A DNA stretch of 64,000 nt from Acinetobacter sp. C32I (lineage in GTDB: Bacteria > Pseudomonadota > Gammaproteobacteria > Pseudomonadales > Moraxellaceae), in contig NZ_CP098480.1 of NCBI RefSeq assembly GCF_023702715.1, positions 310,001 through 374,000 on the forward strand, read 5' to 3'. The stretch's first letter is position 1. Every line of letters begins with the position of its first letter. The notes beneath the pieces are model-generated. The model did not search any database and was not told where the DNA came from. It saw only the letters and a program-made list of their open reading frames with translations. A program made the position numbers and the translations under genes. Shown here one piece after another: positions 16,023 through 25,667 of this stretch.

Positions 16023-17086
16023 TATTTTTTCCAAAACTTCCAAGACCTTTTACTAGTAGTTTGCTGAACTGTATCTGCATAAAGTGATCCTTTCGCAAAC
16101 AGATCATCTGCAAAATCAGGATACTCTTCTCGCACCCGCTTTAAGATACCCAATAAAAAATCATCCATGTAGTCATTTGGGTTAGTAATAGGGTGTAATT
16201 GACCTAATGGTGTATTGGTTAGCACATGTTCTAAAACTGGGTTTTGAAGACCTAAGTGTTCTCTTAGCCTTAGCACACTCAATACTTCATAAGGGATGTA
16301 TTCATAAAACCCAGATGAAAAATCAAAAAAGGCTTTTGAGTTATCTGGGCGGCATTGATGAGTATGACGATCAAGTGCGCAAAGCAATAAATGTTCTATG
16401 CGAGCCATATCATCCGTTCGCCATTCTTCAATTAATGCGTTAAAGAGTGGCTCATCGTAAGCACAATTTGGATAATTTGAATCTGACCATCCTTGCCAAT
16501 TGTTTATTAAACGTAAAATAAAATATTGTGTCCGTCGTCTTCCATAATTGTCATTTGCATCATTAAAAATATCTATGTCCGTGTCGATGAGGAAATTTAT
16601 CTGTTTGGCTATATCAAGCGCCAAATCAAACCAACCTTGAGAAAGTGTATCACCTATTGTATTTCCTAATTCTGCTAGGAACAATACAATACTAGTTTTT
16701 GGAAATTTTCCTTCTTTACTTTTTTGAATTTTTTGCTTAGTGTTCTCTAATTCTAAAAGAGTTGCGAAAGCTTTGTAATACAAAGATTTTGAATAATTTT
16801 CATTATAAATTAAATTATTTAAAATGCTTAATAAGTTCATCTGTTGTTTAGATTTTGATAATCCAAATAAACATGTTTCAACATTTGTAGTATCAAAGTA
16901 AAAATTTTCAATTAAATTAAATTCAGGCATCTCTACAGTATATAGATATTTTCCTTCATTAATATATTTATTTAAACTTTGTTGGTTAGTTGTAATATCT
17001 ACATTAAATTGACTCAAATATTTGATGTATTTTATACGTGATGGAAATTTAATATAAACTCCCGACTTTATTAAATCGTTACTCAT
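16022..17086 (-). CDS. Candidate cognate immunity protein of RHS2
   Basis: A 354 aa soluble protein starting 9 bases past the RHS2 stop, with its ribosome site (AAGGAT) overlapping that stop. I cannot name the family. The C-terminal half has a distinct GRRRTQYFILRLINNWQGW, then WRTDDMARIEHLLLCALDRH and FYEYIPYEVLSVLRLREHLG, suggesting a helical repeat fold. RHS toxins nearly always have their immunity gene directly downstream, and the RHS2 C-terminus looks like a PD-(D/E)xK nuclease, so this protein probably binds and blocks that nuclease. Its downstream partner at 15537-16022 is translationally coupled. Confidence 0.65.
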   Translation of the reverse strand: MSNDLIKSGVYIKFPSRIKYIKYLSQFNVDITTNQQSLNKYINEGKYLYTVEMPEFNLIENFYFDTTNVETCLFGLSKSKQQMNLLSILNNLIYNENYSKSLYYKAFATLLELENTKQKIQKSKEGKFPKTSIVLFLAELGNTIGDTLSQGWFDLALDIAKQINFLIDTDIDIFNDANDNYGRRRTQYFILRLINNWQGWSDSNYPNCAYDEPLFNALIEEWRTDDMARIEHLLLCALDRHTHQCRPDNSKAFFDFSSGFYEYIPYEVLSVLRLREHLGLQNPVLEHVLTNTPLGQLHPITNPNDYMDDFLLGILKRVREEYPDFADDLFAKGSLYADTVQQTTSKRSWKFWKK

Positions 17087-17095
17087 GCCAAATCC

Positions 17096-20000
17096 TTATT
17101 TCAACGCATCGGTTGGTTTGTTTGCTGTCCAGTTAAATAATTTCATAATTGAATTTCCTGATTCATTCAACTTAGGTAAAGCAACCTGCATTACTTTATT
17201 ATCTACTGTATAGCCTTTTTTCATCAAATCTTTAATCTTATTTGCTAACTGTTCATCTGCAATACTAATAGGTTTACCTGCTATACTACCACTTCCAGGT
17301 GTGCCATTTCCTGCTGCATCTGTAATCCATTTATTAAATCTGTTAGCCAAGTCTTTAGGCCAAACAGGTGTCCCACCAGCACTAGATTTTACCTCAATAT
17401 GCTCAATGGTCTTGGTTGTTGGATTAATATAAACCAAATCGATACCATTCCCAGACTTATTTTGAATTGGAACAAAATTCTTACCAGTCAATACTGAAAG
17501 TATTTTGATTGACTCTCGTTCTGCAAGTACGCCATCATTTCTTGATCCCATTTTAACTTTTGGCCCTAATATAAACGGTCTTTTTATTAGGTCTGCCAAT
17601 GTTGCAAGTGGAGGAGGAGTATATGGTTTTTCAGTCTTAACTGGTCGGATAGGTGAAGTTTTACTTACTTTTCCTACCATTGATTTAATCATTGAACCTA
17701 ATTTTGCTGCCGCTGTACCTCCACCAAATACAACTAAAGCATTAGCTATAGCTTTTGATAATCGGTCAGAAGCACTATTTAACTCATTTAATGTACAAGG
17801 TTTTAATAAAACTTTACCAACATCAACAAATGCATCTAAAAGTTCTACAGCTGCTTTACCCATAAAGTAAGATGCAATGCCTATAGCTACGATATCAGCA
17901 GCCCAGCCAAAAGGTGTGGCTTGAGCTGCTGCAAAAATTGCAATAGCGCCAGCGGTAACGGCTAAAGAGGCTGGCTGTATCATTTCTATCAATTGATCTG
18001 CTAAAGCAGTAGGTACTCCTCTAGCTGTTCTCCAGAAGACATATTGCAATTTTTGATCAAATGTTGCGTTAGGTACTTGGGCACTTGTTGTTATTTGTGG
18101 AGTAAACACTTTTGATGGAGCCAACCCCAAAGGATCACTAAAATTATGAGGCTGCCCTAAAGCAAAAGCATAAAGATCAGGCCCAACGGCTAAACCCAAT
18201 GGGTCGGGGGTAATGTACTTTTCATTCTTGGCATCAAAATAACGATTGGTGTTGTAATGCAGATTGGTCTCAGCATCAAAGTACTGATTAGAACCCCGTA
18301 AATTAAACTCGATAAAACCGAATCGACCGTGATTATAGGCAAGGGGAGAAGCAAATAAGTTGTCACTGAGTTCAGCTTGCCAAACCACTTTACGTTGGGC
18401 ATTACTCAGAGCAATAGGAGCTTGACGATGGTCGACATGAATGTAGTACAACTCATTATTGGCAATCATGCCAACAGGCGTTTGATTCATCCAGATATAG
18501 GATTTATCTACTTTGCCTTGGTCATCGGCTTCTGCAAGAAGCTGACTGCCATCGTAAAAATAATAAGTGGTCTTGGTGCCTTTCCCTGTCGTTGAGGCTA
18601 CTGTTTTCTGGATACGTTGACCAAATAGATTATATTTATACTCAGCCAAGGTTTGTTTATTCAGTTGAGTATCTTGAGTAACATAATCACTAACTGTTTT
18701 AACCTGTTCATTCGGCTTGAGATATTCCACTTTAACTAGACGATCAACACTGTCATAACTAAAGAACAGGACCTTATCGTTCTCAATTGCCCAACGCTTA
18801 CGACCAAGCTGATCATATTCACTGCCATACTGTGCAGTCACTTTAAAGCTATGGTTGAAGTGTTGAGAAGAAGATGCAGTGACAGGTAAAAGTTGGATTT
18901 CTGATTGCTTTCTAAATAGATCGAGTTGAAGCAAACGATCTGAAAATCCTGGATTAAATTGTTGCGGTGCTTGAGAACCTACTTCAGATTTATAATGATA
19001 ATTGACTTTATTTGGGGAGGGTTCCTGATTGAGATAATCCAGAGCGGTTTCACCCGTGTAGACGTTACCTGAACTAACAATACGGCCTTGTTTATCAAGT
19101 TTTTCACGATGCTCTAGACCATTGCCAAATTGATAACCATAATTAACGGATGTGTCTGTTGCACTATTTAGATTCTCAATAACAGACTGAGAAATGACAC
19201 CAAGCGGACCACGCTTAAGCTGAATTGATTCCAGTAGACCAGCTCGAGCTTCATTTTCTGTTCTATAGCGATATTCTAGGTGTTGTCCATTTGGTAAAGT
19301 TCGTCCAATCAATTGGGCATGATTGTTGAACTCATAGCCAACATTAAAATGTTTACCATTAACAATGAGTTCATGTTTTAACAGTTGGCCGTTATCGTTA
19401 TAAGCAAATTGTTCTTCCCCTGCTTTAAATTGAATACGGCTCGGTTTATTGTATTTTCCCCAAACAATTTTGCCATGCTCATCAAGCTGCTTTTGAGCAT
19501 TCAATGATTTGATCTCAACTACACGTTGGGCAGCATCACGAATATAATATGCTGAGCTCCCATCTTGACGCTGCTGACCTACGACCAAGCCACTTGCATT
19601 GTATTGATAGGTAGTTATCCCTGTAACAGGACTCTGAACTTTAACAATTTCACCAAAGTCATTGTAGAAATAATAGGTTGAACGATTTTGGAAGTCTTTG
19701 TCTATATTTTGAGTTTGTACAGGAGTAGACCAATTTAAATGCTCAGGCGAGGTTAATAGTCCATTAAGTCTATAAGCAGAGAGTCCTTGTGGATCAGGCC
19801 GAGCGATATTGCCAACAGTATCATTGAGCGTGGTTGATGTATTCTTTAATGCAGAAAGAACAGGATCATTCGCTTGATGATCATTTAAGTCATACTTACG
19901 TTCTTGTGCGATGCTTCCATCGGGATTGAGCAGTTGAGCCTGACTGACCTGATTTTCAGAGTTTTTAATGAGTTTAATCTGATTATTTTGCCCATCATAA

Positions 20001-21967
20001 AGTGATTGGAGCTGTCCAGCTTCATCATAATTAAAATTCATTCTTTGGCCAGTTTGGTTAAGAATGGCTTTTAGCTTTCCGTTATTAGCATAGTCAAGAT
20101 GAGTTGATACCCCAGCATATTTAAACTGGCTTATTTCGCCTTGGGAGTTATAACTTAGTTCAGCTTGGAGATGGTCTATTCCAGTATATTTAATTAAACG
20201 ACCAAATTTATCATATTGAAACTTTGCTGATAAACCTTGAGGGTATACGATGTGATCGATTAACTCAGGATTTGTAGCATTATAAACATATTGTGTAATA
20301 TCACTATCCTGAGGAGAGTTAGTTGGACCATTGGGTAAAGGACCATCCTCCCAGCTCAAACGACCTTGTTGATCATACCCATATTTGGTTTCGCGAACCA
20401 ATGAGTCTCCTAAAGGAGAAAATCCAGATTCCTTAACAGAGATCAGTTGATTGTTTTGATTGTAAAGATACAGTTTACGATATTGTTTACCCGCGACAAC
20501 ACTATTGCGTGATTCAGCTTTTAAGCGACGATAGTTCTGTTGATTCAATTGATTCAGCAGAGGAGAGGATGCATTTGCCAAAGTAGTTTGTTGAATCTGA
20601 TAAGACTCATATTCATACGATGTGGTTTGAGCTTCGATCCCGATACCAGAAACAGTTCTGGCGATGACTTCCCCTAAATCATTATATTTGAGTTCAATGG
20701 CACGAATCACTTTTCCAGCCGGATCAAGATCAGCGGCATAAGCGACTAAACCTTGCGGGTTAAACCGATAACGCTTATTGACTTCACCACAACTGGCACA
20801 GCCAGCACCCAGACTTTCCAATAATTGAAATTGAGTACCATCAATTTGATAAGTGTATGTGGTTTTCTGGCCTAAACTATTGGTGACAATATTTTTAAAA
20901 ACGGCTTTGCTGTTGCTGTAATTTGCTGGCATATTCTTATGAGTACGCGCATCAAACTGTATAGAGACTTTCTCCACCCCATTGGCATGCTGGCTGAGGA
21001 TGGCACGATCTTGCTGATCATATTGCCACTGAGAAATTAATTTAAACGTGTTCTGAGTCTGATCAAAAGACCACTTAGCAGTGAGGTTATGAATATCCCC
21101 ACCTTGGAATTTAGGATCATAACTATACTTAAACCGACGTCCATCAGGGTAGAGTACTTGAGCAAGATTATGATGTTTGTCTAAGAAATAATAATAACGT
21201 CCGACAGGTGTGGTTAAGGTGATTTGGGGTAATCCAAATTGAGTTGTTGAGTATTGAAAAGAAAGTTGGTCACCTTTTAAATTCTTAACGACGCTAAGAC
21301 GCTGTTGCTGGTCATAATAGAAATTAAAATTGAGCTGAGGGTTATTTTTTTCAATATCTGCCTGAGCGGTGATTTTAGTGATATGAGCAAGATTAGGATC
21401 TTTACCACCTAAATATTGAAAGGAATAATCCTGATTGGATTTAGTTTTATGCCAAATCCATCCTGAGCCATCGATTTTTTTCTCAATCCAACCATCAGCA
21501 GGATTTAAGGGCAGGGCACGAACGACAAATTGATTATTACCCAGAGGAATCTTATTTTTTTTGAAATTGATACGTTGGCCTGAATCGAGACGGATCTGAA
21601 TAATATCGGGTTGTTCATACAGTTTGATATCAAAAGAGCTATACCAACCATAGCCTAGAGCGGTATCTGCATGACTTTGGCTATTATAAAAACGAGAAAA
21701 AGAGAGACCTTTAAAAGCAGGAAGTTCTTTAAAATCTTCAACAGCTTCAAACTTATTACCATTGAGTACATTGATCGGGTTTCCGACACCATTATCGATA
21801 CCACCACAGGCATAGGTTGGTCCTTCGCTTTGAGTGACAACTGCGAAGGAGGAGTTAACACCACATTTGCTAAAATCTACAACCCCAGCCTGAGTTAATG
21901 TTGAATTTAATCCTAAAATAGAAAGTCCAAGGTTAAATAAACCTACTTTGAGAATCGTATTTTTCAT
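17096..21967 (-). CDS. RHS2: secreted RHS/YD-repeat toxin with PD-(D/E)xK nuclease C-terminus
   Basis: A 1623 aa RHS protein. I start it at 21967 (MKNTILKVG, Sec signal peptide identical to RHS1); a longer frame to 22114 overlaps the pilus gene and is spurious. The first about 560 residues match RHS1, then the sequence changes to a different YD-repeat shell. Core signature: YITPDPLGL, with DPLGLAPSK near residue 1277. A linker with two hydrophobic helices (LAVTAGAIAIFAAAQATPFG) leads to the toxin: ERESIKILSVLTGKNF, NGIDLVY and HIEVKSS, the D...ExK pattern of PD-(D/E)xK nucleases, near residues 1470-1530. The start is only 22 bases past the TadE-like gene, so the two are likely one operon. Immunity candidate at 16022-17086. 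Confidence 0.87.
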   Translation of the reverse strand: MKNTILKVGLFNLGLSILGLNSTLTQAGVVDFSKCGVNSSFAVVTQSEGPTYACGGIDNGVGNPINVLNGNKFEAVEDFKELPAFKGLSFSRFYNSQSHADTALGYGWYSSFDIKLYEQPDIIQIRLDSGQRINFKKNKIPLGNNQFVVRALPLNPADGWIEKKIDGSGWIWHKTKSNQDYSFQYLGGKDPNLAHITKITAQADIEKNNPQLNFNFYYDQQQRLSVVKNLKGDQLSFQYSTTQFGLPQITLTTPVGRYYYFLDKHHNLAQVLYPDGRRFKYSYDPKFQGGDIHNLTAKWSFDQTQNTFKLISQWQYDQQDRAILSQHANGVEKVSIQFDARTHKNMPANYSNSKAVFKNIVTNSLGQKTTYTYQIDGTQFQLLESLGAGCASCGEVNKRYRFNPQGLVAYAADLDPAGKVIRAIELKYNDLGEVIARTVSGIGIEAQTTSYEYESYQIQQTTLANASSPLLNQLNQQNYRRLKAESRNSVVAGKQYRKLYLYNQNNQLISVKESGFSPLGDSLVRETKYGYDQQGRLSWEDGPLPNGPTNSPQDSDITQYVYNATNPELIDHIVYPQGLSAKFQYDKFGRLIKYTGIDHLQAELSYNSQGEISQFKYAGVSTHLDYANNGKLKAILNQTGQRMNFNYDEAGQLQSLYDGQNNQIKLIKNSENQVSQAQLLNPDGSIAQERKYDLNDHQANDPVLSALKNTSTTLNDTVGNIARPDPQGLSAYRLNGLLTSPEHLNWSTPVQTQNIDKDFQNRSTYYFYNDFGEIVKVQSPVTGITTYQYNASGLVVGQQRQDGSSAYYIRDAAQRVVEIKSLNAQKQLDEHGKIVWGKYNKPSRIQFKAGEEQFAYNDNGQLLKHELIVNGKHFNVGYEFNNHAQLIGRTLPNGQHLEYRYRTENEARAGLLESIQLKRGPLGVISQSVIENLNSATDTSVNYGYQFGNGLEHREKLDKQGRIVSSGNVYTGETALDYLNQEPSPNKVNYHYKSEVGSQAPQQFNPGFSDRLLQLDLFRKQSEIQLLPVTASSSQHFNHSFKVTAQYGSEYDQLGRKRWAIENDKVLFFSYDSVDRLVKVEYLKPNEQVKTVSDYVTQDTQLNKQTLAEYKYNLFGQRIQKTVASTTGKGTKTTYYFYDGSQLLAEADDQGKVDKSYIWMNQTPVGMIANNELYYIHVDHRQAPIALSNAQRKVVWQAELSDNLFASPLAYNHGRFGFIEFNLRGSNQYFDAETNLHYNTNRYFDAKNEKYITPDPLGLAVGPDLYAFALGQPHNFSDPLGLAPSKVFTPQITTSAQVPNATFDQKLQYVFWRTARGVPTALADQLIEMIQPASLAVTAGAIAIFAAAQATPFGWAADIVAIGIASYFMGKAAVELLDAFVDVGKVLLKPCTLNELNSASDRLSKAIANALVVFGGGTAAAKLGSMIKSMVGKVSKTSPIRPVKTEKPYTPPPLATLADLIKRPFILGPKVKMGSRNDGVLAERESIKILSVLTGKNFVPIQNKSGNGIDLVYINPTTKTIEHIEVKSSAGGTPVWPKDLANRFNKWITDAAGNGTPGSGSIAGKPISIADEQLANKIKDLMKKGYTVDNKVMQVALPKLNESGNSIMKLFNWTANKPTDALK

Positions 21968-21970
21968 ATT
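20295..21970 (-). repeat. RHS 5' repeat, copy 2
   Basis: Direct repeat of 9108-10786, offset 11,187 bases at the gene-internal end and 11,184 at the start-codon end because of a net 3-base indel. Same orientation, so recombination between copies would delete or duplicate about 11.2 kb, or swap the downstream parts of RHS1 and RHS2. Confidence 0.9.
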
Positions 21971-21989
21971 AAGTTCTTTAAATTTTAAA

Positions 21990-23066
21990 TTAATAAAAGT
22001 TAGTGATGGTTTGGCCAGAACTGCAGCTGATGAGGTTATTTGTATCCCCAATAATGCTATTTGTTGTAGAGCCTGTATTACCTGTTGGCGAGTTATTACC
22101 CGCCAATCCTCCAACTAGGGCAGAACCAATATCACCAATCGCGTTGAGATTGGTTGCATCCTTTTCAAACTGAGAAATTGCGGACTGTTCAGCCGAATCT
22201 TGAATGCCTTCTAAAAGGTCATTTTTCTTTTGTCCTACTTGCCATTGCATGGCTTGATTTTCCTGAAAACGATTGATTAAGTCTTCACCAACAAGATAAC
22301 CATTTCTGTTGACTGTATTGGTTGGTAAGCCACCTTCAATTGCAGGACTCAACATTTGTGCAGAAATATCGACAACAATAGGAATTCGACCTGCAGCTAA
22401 CATTCTTAAATTGGCTGCATCACGATTGCTGGTAAAAAAAGAGGTTAATGAACTAAAAACATTTTTCATCAAAGGTATTCTTGGTTCATAGCCATAAACA
22501 AAACGTAGCTTTAATACATTGGCATCGGCTAGATTTTGCTTTGAATTAGTTTTAATCGTGAGTGCATCTTTTTGGTCAAACTTATCATTTCTGATCACTT
22601 TCACTATTTGACCTGTTTTAATTTGATAAGCTTTGGCTAAAGTTACGTCATTCCAATCATCAAATGAAGCTTTAGATGGATTAATCATATGAATATGAAC
22701 AAAAGCAGATTCTGTTTTTTTAATTATTTCTTTTAAGGCAACACCTTGTAATGCGACTTGTGCCAAATTAGGATCTTTACTTGTAATTGTACTTTTAACA
22801 TGATTATTTCCCGGTAAATAAATTCCCGGTGTTGCGAAATATGGGACTAAACCTTTAAAAAAAGCATTTTGAATCCTTGCTGGATCGGCATTATAGATTG
22901 CGCCAGCTCTAGCTGCTTCATATGCAGCATAAGTCACATTTAAACGTGCGACGTAAATGAGTCCATATTGGATACCGACAAGGCCGATAAATAAAAGTAA
23001 AGGCGCAATAATGATGAATTCAGTAAGAGAAACCCCTATTTGCTTAAATTTTCTCATTTTTACCAC
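21990..23066 (-). CDS. TadE/TadG-like pilus assembly protein
   Basis: A 358 aa inner-membrane protein with one N-terminal transmembrane helix. The N-terminus GVSLTEFIIIAPLLLFIGLV is typical of the TadE-like pseudopilins of Tad/Flp pilus systems: a class III-like leader, Glu at about position +5, then a hydrophobic helix and AAYEAARAGA. The remainder is a periplasmic domain ending near CSSGQTITNF with a long Asn/Gly/Thr-rich stretch. It is divergent from the main Tad operon and shares a 128-base promoter region with the pilin gene. RHS2 follows after 22 bases. Confidence 0.8.
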   Translation of the reverse strand: MVKMRKFKQIGVSLTEFIIIAPLLLFIGLVGIQYGLIYVARLNVTYAAYEAARAGAIYNADPARIQNAFFKGLVPYFATPGIYLPGNNHVKSTITSKDPNLAQVALQGVALKEIIKKTESAFVHIHMINPSKASFDDWNDVTLAKAYQIKTGQIVKVIRNDKFDQKDALTIKTNSKQNLADANVLKLRFVYGYEPRIPLMKNVFSSLTSFFTSNRDAANLRMLAAGRIPIVVDISAQMLSPAIEGGLPTNTVNRNGYLVGEDLINRFQENQAMQWQVGQKKNDLLEGIQDSAEQSAISQFEKDATNLNAIGDIGSALVGGLAGNNSPTGNTGSTTNSIIGDTNNLISCSSGQTITNFY

Positions 23067-23091
23067 TTATCCTATTTTTTTTAGAAGATAG

Positions 23092-23119
23092 TTGTTTTTC
23101 ACATACAGAACAGTATAGT
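23092..23119 (+). promoter_or_regulatory. Candidate promoter of the Tad operon
   Basis: TTGTTT (23092-23097), a 16-base spacer and TATAGT (23114-23119) form a sigma-70-like promoter about 75 bases upstream of the Flp pilin start. The same 128-base gap must also hold the divergent promoter of the TadE-like gene. Confidence 0.45.
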
Positions 23120-23194
23120 ATATTTAAGTACACAAAAAAATACATAGTGTTACAAAAGTTGTAAAACAAATTCATTTTATTTATAGGGTCTATT

Positions 23195-23473
23195 ATGAGT
23201 GTTATAAATATGTCTATGCTGTTGAAACCAAAACGTATTCAAGGTCAAGGTATGACTGAATACATTATTATTGTTGCATTAATTGCTGTCGCAGCAATTG
23301 GTGTATTTCGTTATTATGGCAATACTGCGCGTTCTCAAGTTGCAGTTGCTGCCGCAGAATTAGGTGGGCAATCTTCAGCAACTGGTCGTACTCAAGCTAC
23401 CGCAAATGCTAATAAAGCAACACAAGAAGGAACAGTTGATAAAAAGTTAGGCACATATGAGCAACAAAAATAA
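23195..23473 (+). CDS. Flp-type pilin
   Basis: Major pilin candidate, 92 aa. After a 20-residue basic leader, the sequence QGQG/MTEYIIIVALIAVAAIGVF is the classic Flp motif: processing after Gly, Glu at +3 and Tyr at +4, then a hydrophobic helix. The mature part is Ala/Gln-rich (RSQVAVAAAELGGQ). Flp pilins are cleaved by a TadV-type prepilin peptidase and assembled by CpaF/TadA; no such peptidase is visible in the window. A strong hairpin terminator follows (23509-23552), which should raise pilin mRNA above that of the assembly genes. The start could also be an internal ATG at 23210. Confidence 0.88.
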   Translation: MSVINMSMLLKPKRIQGQGMTEYIIIVALIAVAAIGVFRYYGNTARSQVAVAAAELGGQSSATGRTQATANANKATQEGTVDKKLGTYEQQK

Positions 23474-23508
23474 AAAATAAAAGAATTAATTATTTAATTT
23501 CAAAAAAG

Positions 23509-23552
23509 TGACTACTTTTTTATTTTTAATTTAAAAAGTAGTCATGTTTTTT
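23509..23552 (+). terminator. Strong hairpin terminator between pilin and assembly genes
   Basis: TGACTACTTTTT (23509-23520) and AAAAAGTAGTCA (23533-23544) form a perfect 12-bp stem with a 12-base loop, followed two bases later by a T6 run. This is a clear intrinsic terminator. Partial read-through would give excess pilin relative to downstream assembly proteins. Confidence 0.85.
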
Positions 23553-23568
23553 ATTATAAGAGGTTGAA

Positions 23569-24933
23569 ATGAAGCATCAATCCGGACAGTCAACTTTGTT
23601 AATGCTGGTCATGTCTTTGATATTGATGCTGACCATTGTTTTTATATTTAATACTTCTCAATTATTATCAGAACGACAGCAAGCCAAAATGCTTGCTGAC
23701 CAGTCTGCGTATGCAACAGCAACACGACAGGCACGCCTTTTAAATTTGAATGCTTATATAAACCGAACACAAATTGCGAATCAATTAGCAATCGCTCAAG
23801 GGGTAAGTACTGCTTCATGGTCAAAATATGCAGCGCAAACTTCTACAAATATTAGTCGTGCAACTTCATGGTTTCCTCCTGTAAGTGCAGTGTTCTCTAA
23901 TATTGGTACAGGCTTAAACTATTTTGCTGATTCTTTAGGTATTTATATTAAAGGGTACGGGATTGAGGTTAAAGCTTTAGAAGTAGCACAGGACAGTTTA
24001 AATCTTGTGAGTAATGCCACAATTTTGAATTCACCGCAAGAATTTGGCAGTTTAGCAAAGACCAATAGCTCAGATTACGATATTCGTCTTATCGCAAGTG
24101 CTTCTAAATTTCCGGCTCAGATTATGAAACAATATACAGCTCAAGAGCGGCAGAGGATGGCAGACGTTGTGCTCAGTTCAGCCGATCCATTTATTACTAA
24201 TCGTAGTAAAAATGATATTTTCCCTAAACTAATTTTAGCTCCTGGAGGGTGGAATGAATACCGTATTCATAAAGCTGGTGGGACGGAGTTAGTACAGTTG
24301 GATGAGTGGAAGGGTGTCGATACCTTAGCTATTCATCATTACTATAAAACGATTAAAAGATTTAAAATTCGAAAGAAACATGATGAAATTCCAATTGGTT
24401 GGGGAAGTGCATTAGGTAGTCAATTAGGGCGAGATAAAGCTTCTAATTCTGGAAGTTATGGTGGTGCAAGCTCAACCAATCCTAAATCTAGAGGATATGC
24501 TGAAAGAAATACACCGCAATGGGATGTCAGAAACTATGGGGGTGCAATTACTGGTGCAGGTATTCCTAAATTTTATGAGTTAAGAGACCTGAATAATAAA
24601 GAAAATATATTCCCTTTAGTGGTTTCTGTAAAAAAATCCCGCAATAAACTGGTAACTACAAATCGAAATTCGAACCTAAGAATGGGTAAAGATTTTACTG
24701 TTTTAGATAATTACGACACCTTGGAGCGGGGCGGACTGAGTAATGGTGACATGCAAGCAATTACTCAAGCAGAAGTATATTTTCAACGACCATGGGAATT
24801 AGAAGTTTCGGGTAATCAAATCAATCATGAGCATGGTTCTTTGTTTAGCCCATATTGGAAAACAAGATTATCTGACGATATGAATGCTACAAAAAGAACA
24901 TTAGTCAACACTGAATCAGCATTGGTGAATTGA
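23569..24933 (+). CDS. TadG-like pilus assembly protein
   Basis: A 454 aa membrane-anchored protein. Residues 1-30 (MKHQSGQSTLLMLVMSLILM) form the Tad domain found in TadG-like proteins, a short basic stretch, Gly-Gln-Ser and a hydrophobic helix, followed by QLLSERQQAKMLADQSAYAT. The rest is a large extracytoplasmic domain without recognisable motifs. A ribosome site (AGAGG) lies 8 bases upstream. Its stop overlaps the region just before the next gene's ATG at 24936. TadG-like proteins are minor components that help anchor or initiate the pilus. Confidence 0.75.
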   Translation: MKHQSGQSTLLMLVMSLILMLTIVFIFNTSQLLSERQQAKMLADQSAYATATRQARLLNLNAYINRTQIANQLAIAQGVSTASWSKYAAQTSTNISRATSWFPPVSAVFSNIGTGLNYFADSLGIYIKGYGIEVKALEVAQDSLNLVSNATILNSPQEFGSLAKTNSSDYDIRLIASASKFPAQIMKQYTAQERQRMADVVLSSADPFITNRSKNDIFPKLILAPGGWNEYRIHKAGGTELVQLDEWKGVDTLAIHHYYKTIKRFKIRKKHDEIPIGWGSALGSQLGRDKASNSGSYGGASSTNPKSRGYAERNTPQWDVRNYGGAITGAGIPKFYELRDLNNKENIFPLVVSVKKSRNKLVTTNRNSNLRMGKDFTVLDNYDTLERGGLSNGDMQAITQAEVYFQRPWELEVSGNQINHEHGSLFSPYWKTRLSDDMNATKRTLVNTESALVN

Positions 24934-24935
24934 AT

Positions 24936-25667
24936 ATGATTAAAAATCAACAAGGACAATCTATTGCTGAATTTGCTATTGCAGCAGTCGTTTTGAGTAT
25001 GCTGATGATTGCCATTCCTATGGTCTCCAAGCTTGCAACAGTTAAATTGAAATCTGAACAAGCAGCAGATTATGTCGCATGGCGGGTAAATAAAGGGATC
25101 AATATCAACGATCAAGAAACGCTTTCACGAGAAGTTGGACAGCGTTTCTTTGCACGAACTGGCGCGGATGTTTTGAGTGATCGTAATGCGGATTGTGATG
25201 ATGCAGCTGATCGGGATATGTCTGGAAATTCTTTGGTTCATTGGGATTCAGTGAGGGTTACAGCAAGGCAAACAAAGGAAAAATATACCAAGACCTTAGG
25301 GGCTGATCCTTTGGATGTGGCTGCTAAACCATTTAAGAGTATAAAGTCCGATGGTCAATATACTGTTGAAGTGGCAGTCCCTGTAAACTTTGTAACAGGT
25401 ATTCGGGATTTTCCACTTGCACAGTCATTTGATATTAAAAGTTCAGCCGGAACATTAAGAAATAATTGGGCAGCTAATAATTCAGACGGAATAAAAACGA
25501 TCGTAAAAAATTCTGTGTATTTGAAACCTTATGAACTAGTACAGGTGAATATTAATAAGGTTTATAATGCCGCTGTTGCTTCTATGGGATTTGAAAAAAA
25601 GATTCAGAAAGATGGTATTTATAAAATGGAAGTCGTTCCTAATGATCGTAAAGCGACTTTAAAATGA
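24936..25667 (+). CDS. TadE-like minor pseudopilin
   Basis: A 243 aa protein with the TadE N-terminus NQQGQSIAEFAIAAVVLSML: Gly-Gln-Ser, Glu at +5 and a hydrophobic helix. The remaining 200 residues are extracytoplasmic (VKLKSEQAADYVAWRVNKGI). I start it at ATG 24936 because the TTG at 24930 lies inside the upstream stop region. It is a second TadE-type protein beside the one at 21990-23066. Its last codons overlap the next gene's ATG. Confidence 0.77.
   Translation: MIKNQQGQSIAEFAIAAVVLSMLMIAIPMVSKLATVKLKSEQAADYVAWRVNKGININDQETLSREVGQRFFARTGADVLSDRNADCDDAADRDMSGNSLVHWDSVRVTARQTKEKYTKTLGADPLDVAAKPFKSIKSDGQYTVEVAVPVNFVTGIRDFPLAQSFDIKSSAGTLRNNWAANNSDGIKTIVKNSVYLKPYELVQVNINKVYNAAVASMGFEKKIQKDGIYKMEVVPNDRKATLK

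Noticed and set aside
21968-22114. In-frame N-terminal extension of RHS2 (49 extra residues)
   Set aside because: It overlaps the 3' end of the TadE-like gene, and the true start MKNTILKVG with its signal peptide is identical to RHS1's start.
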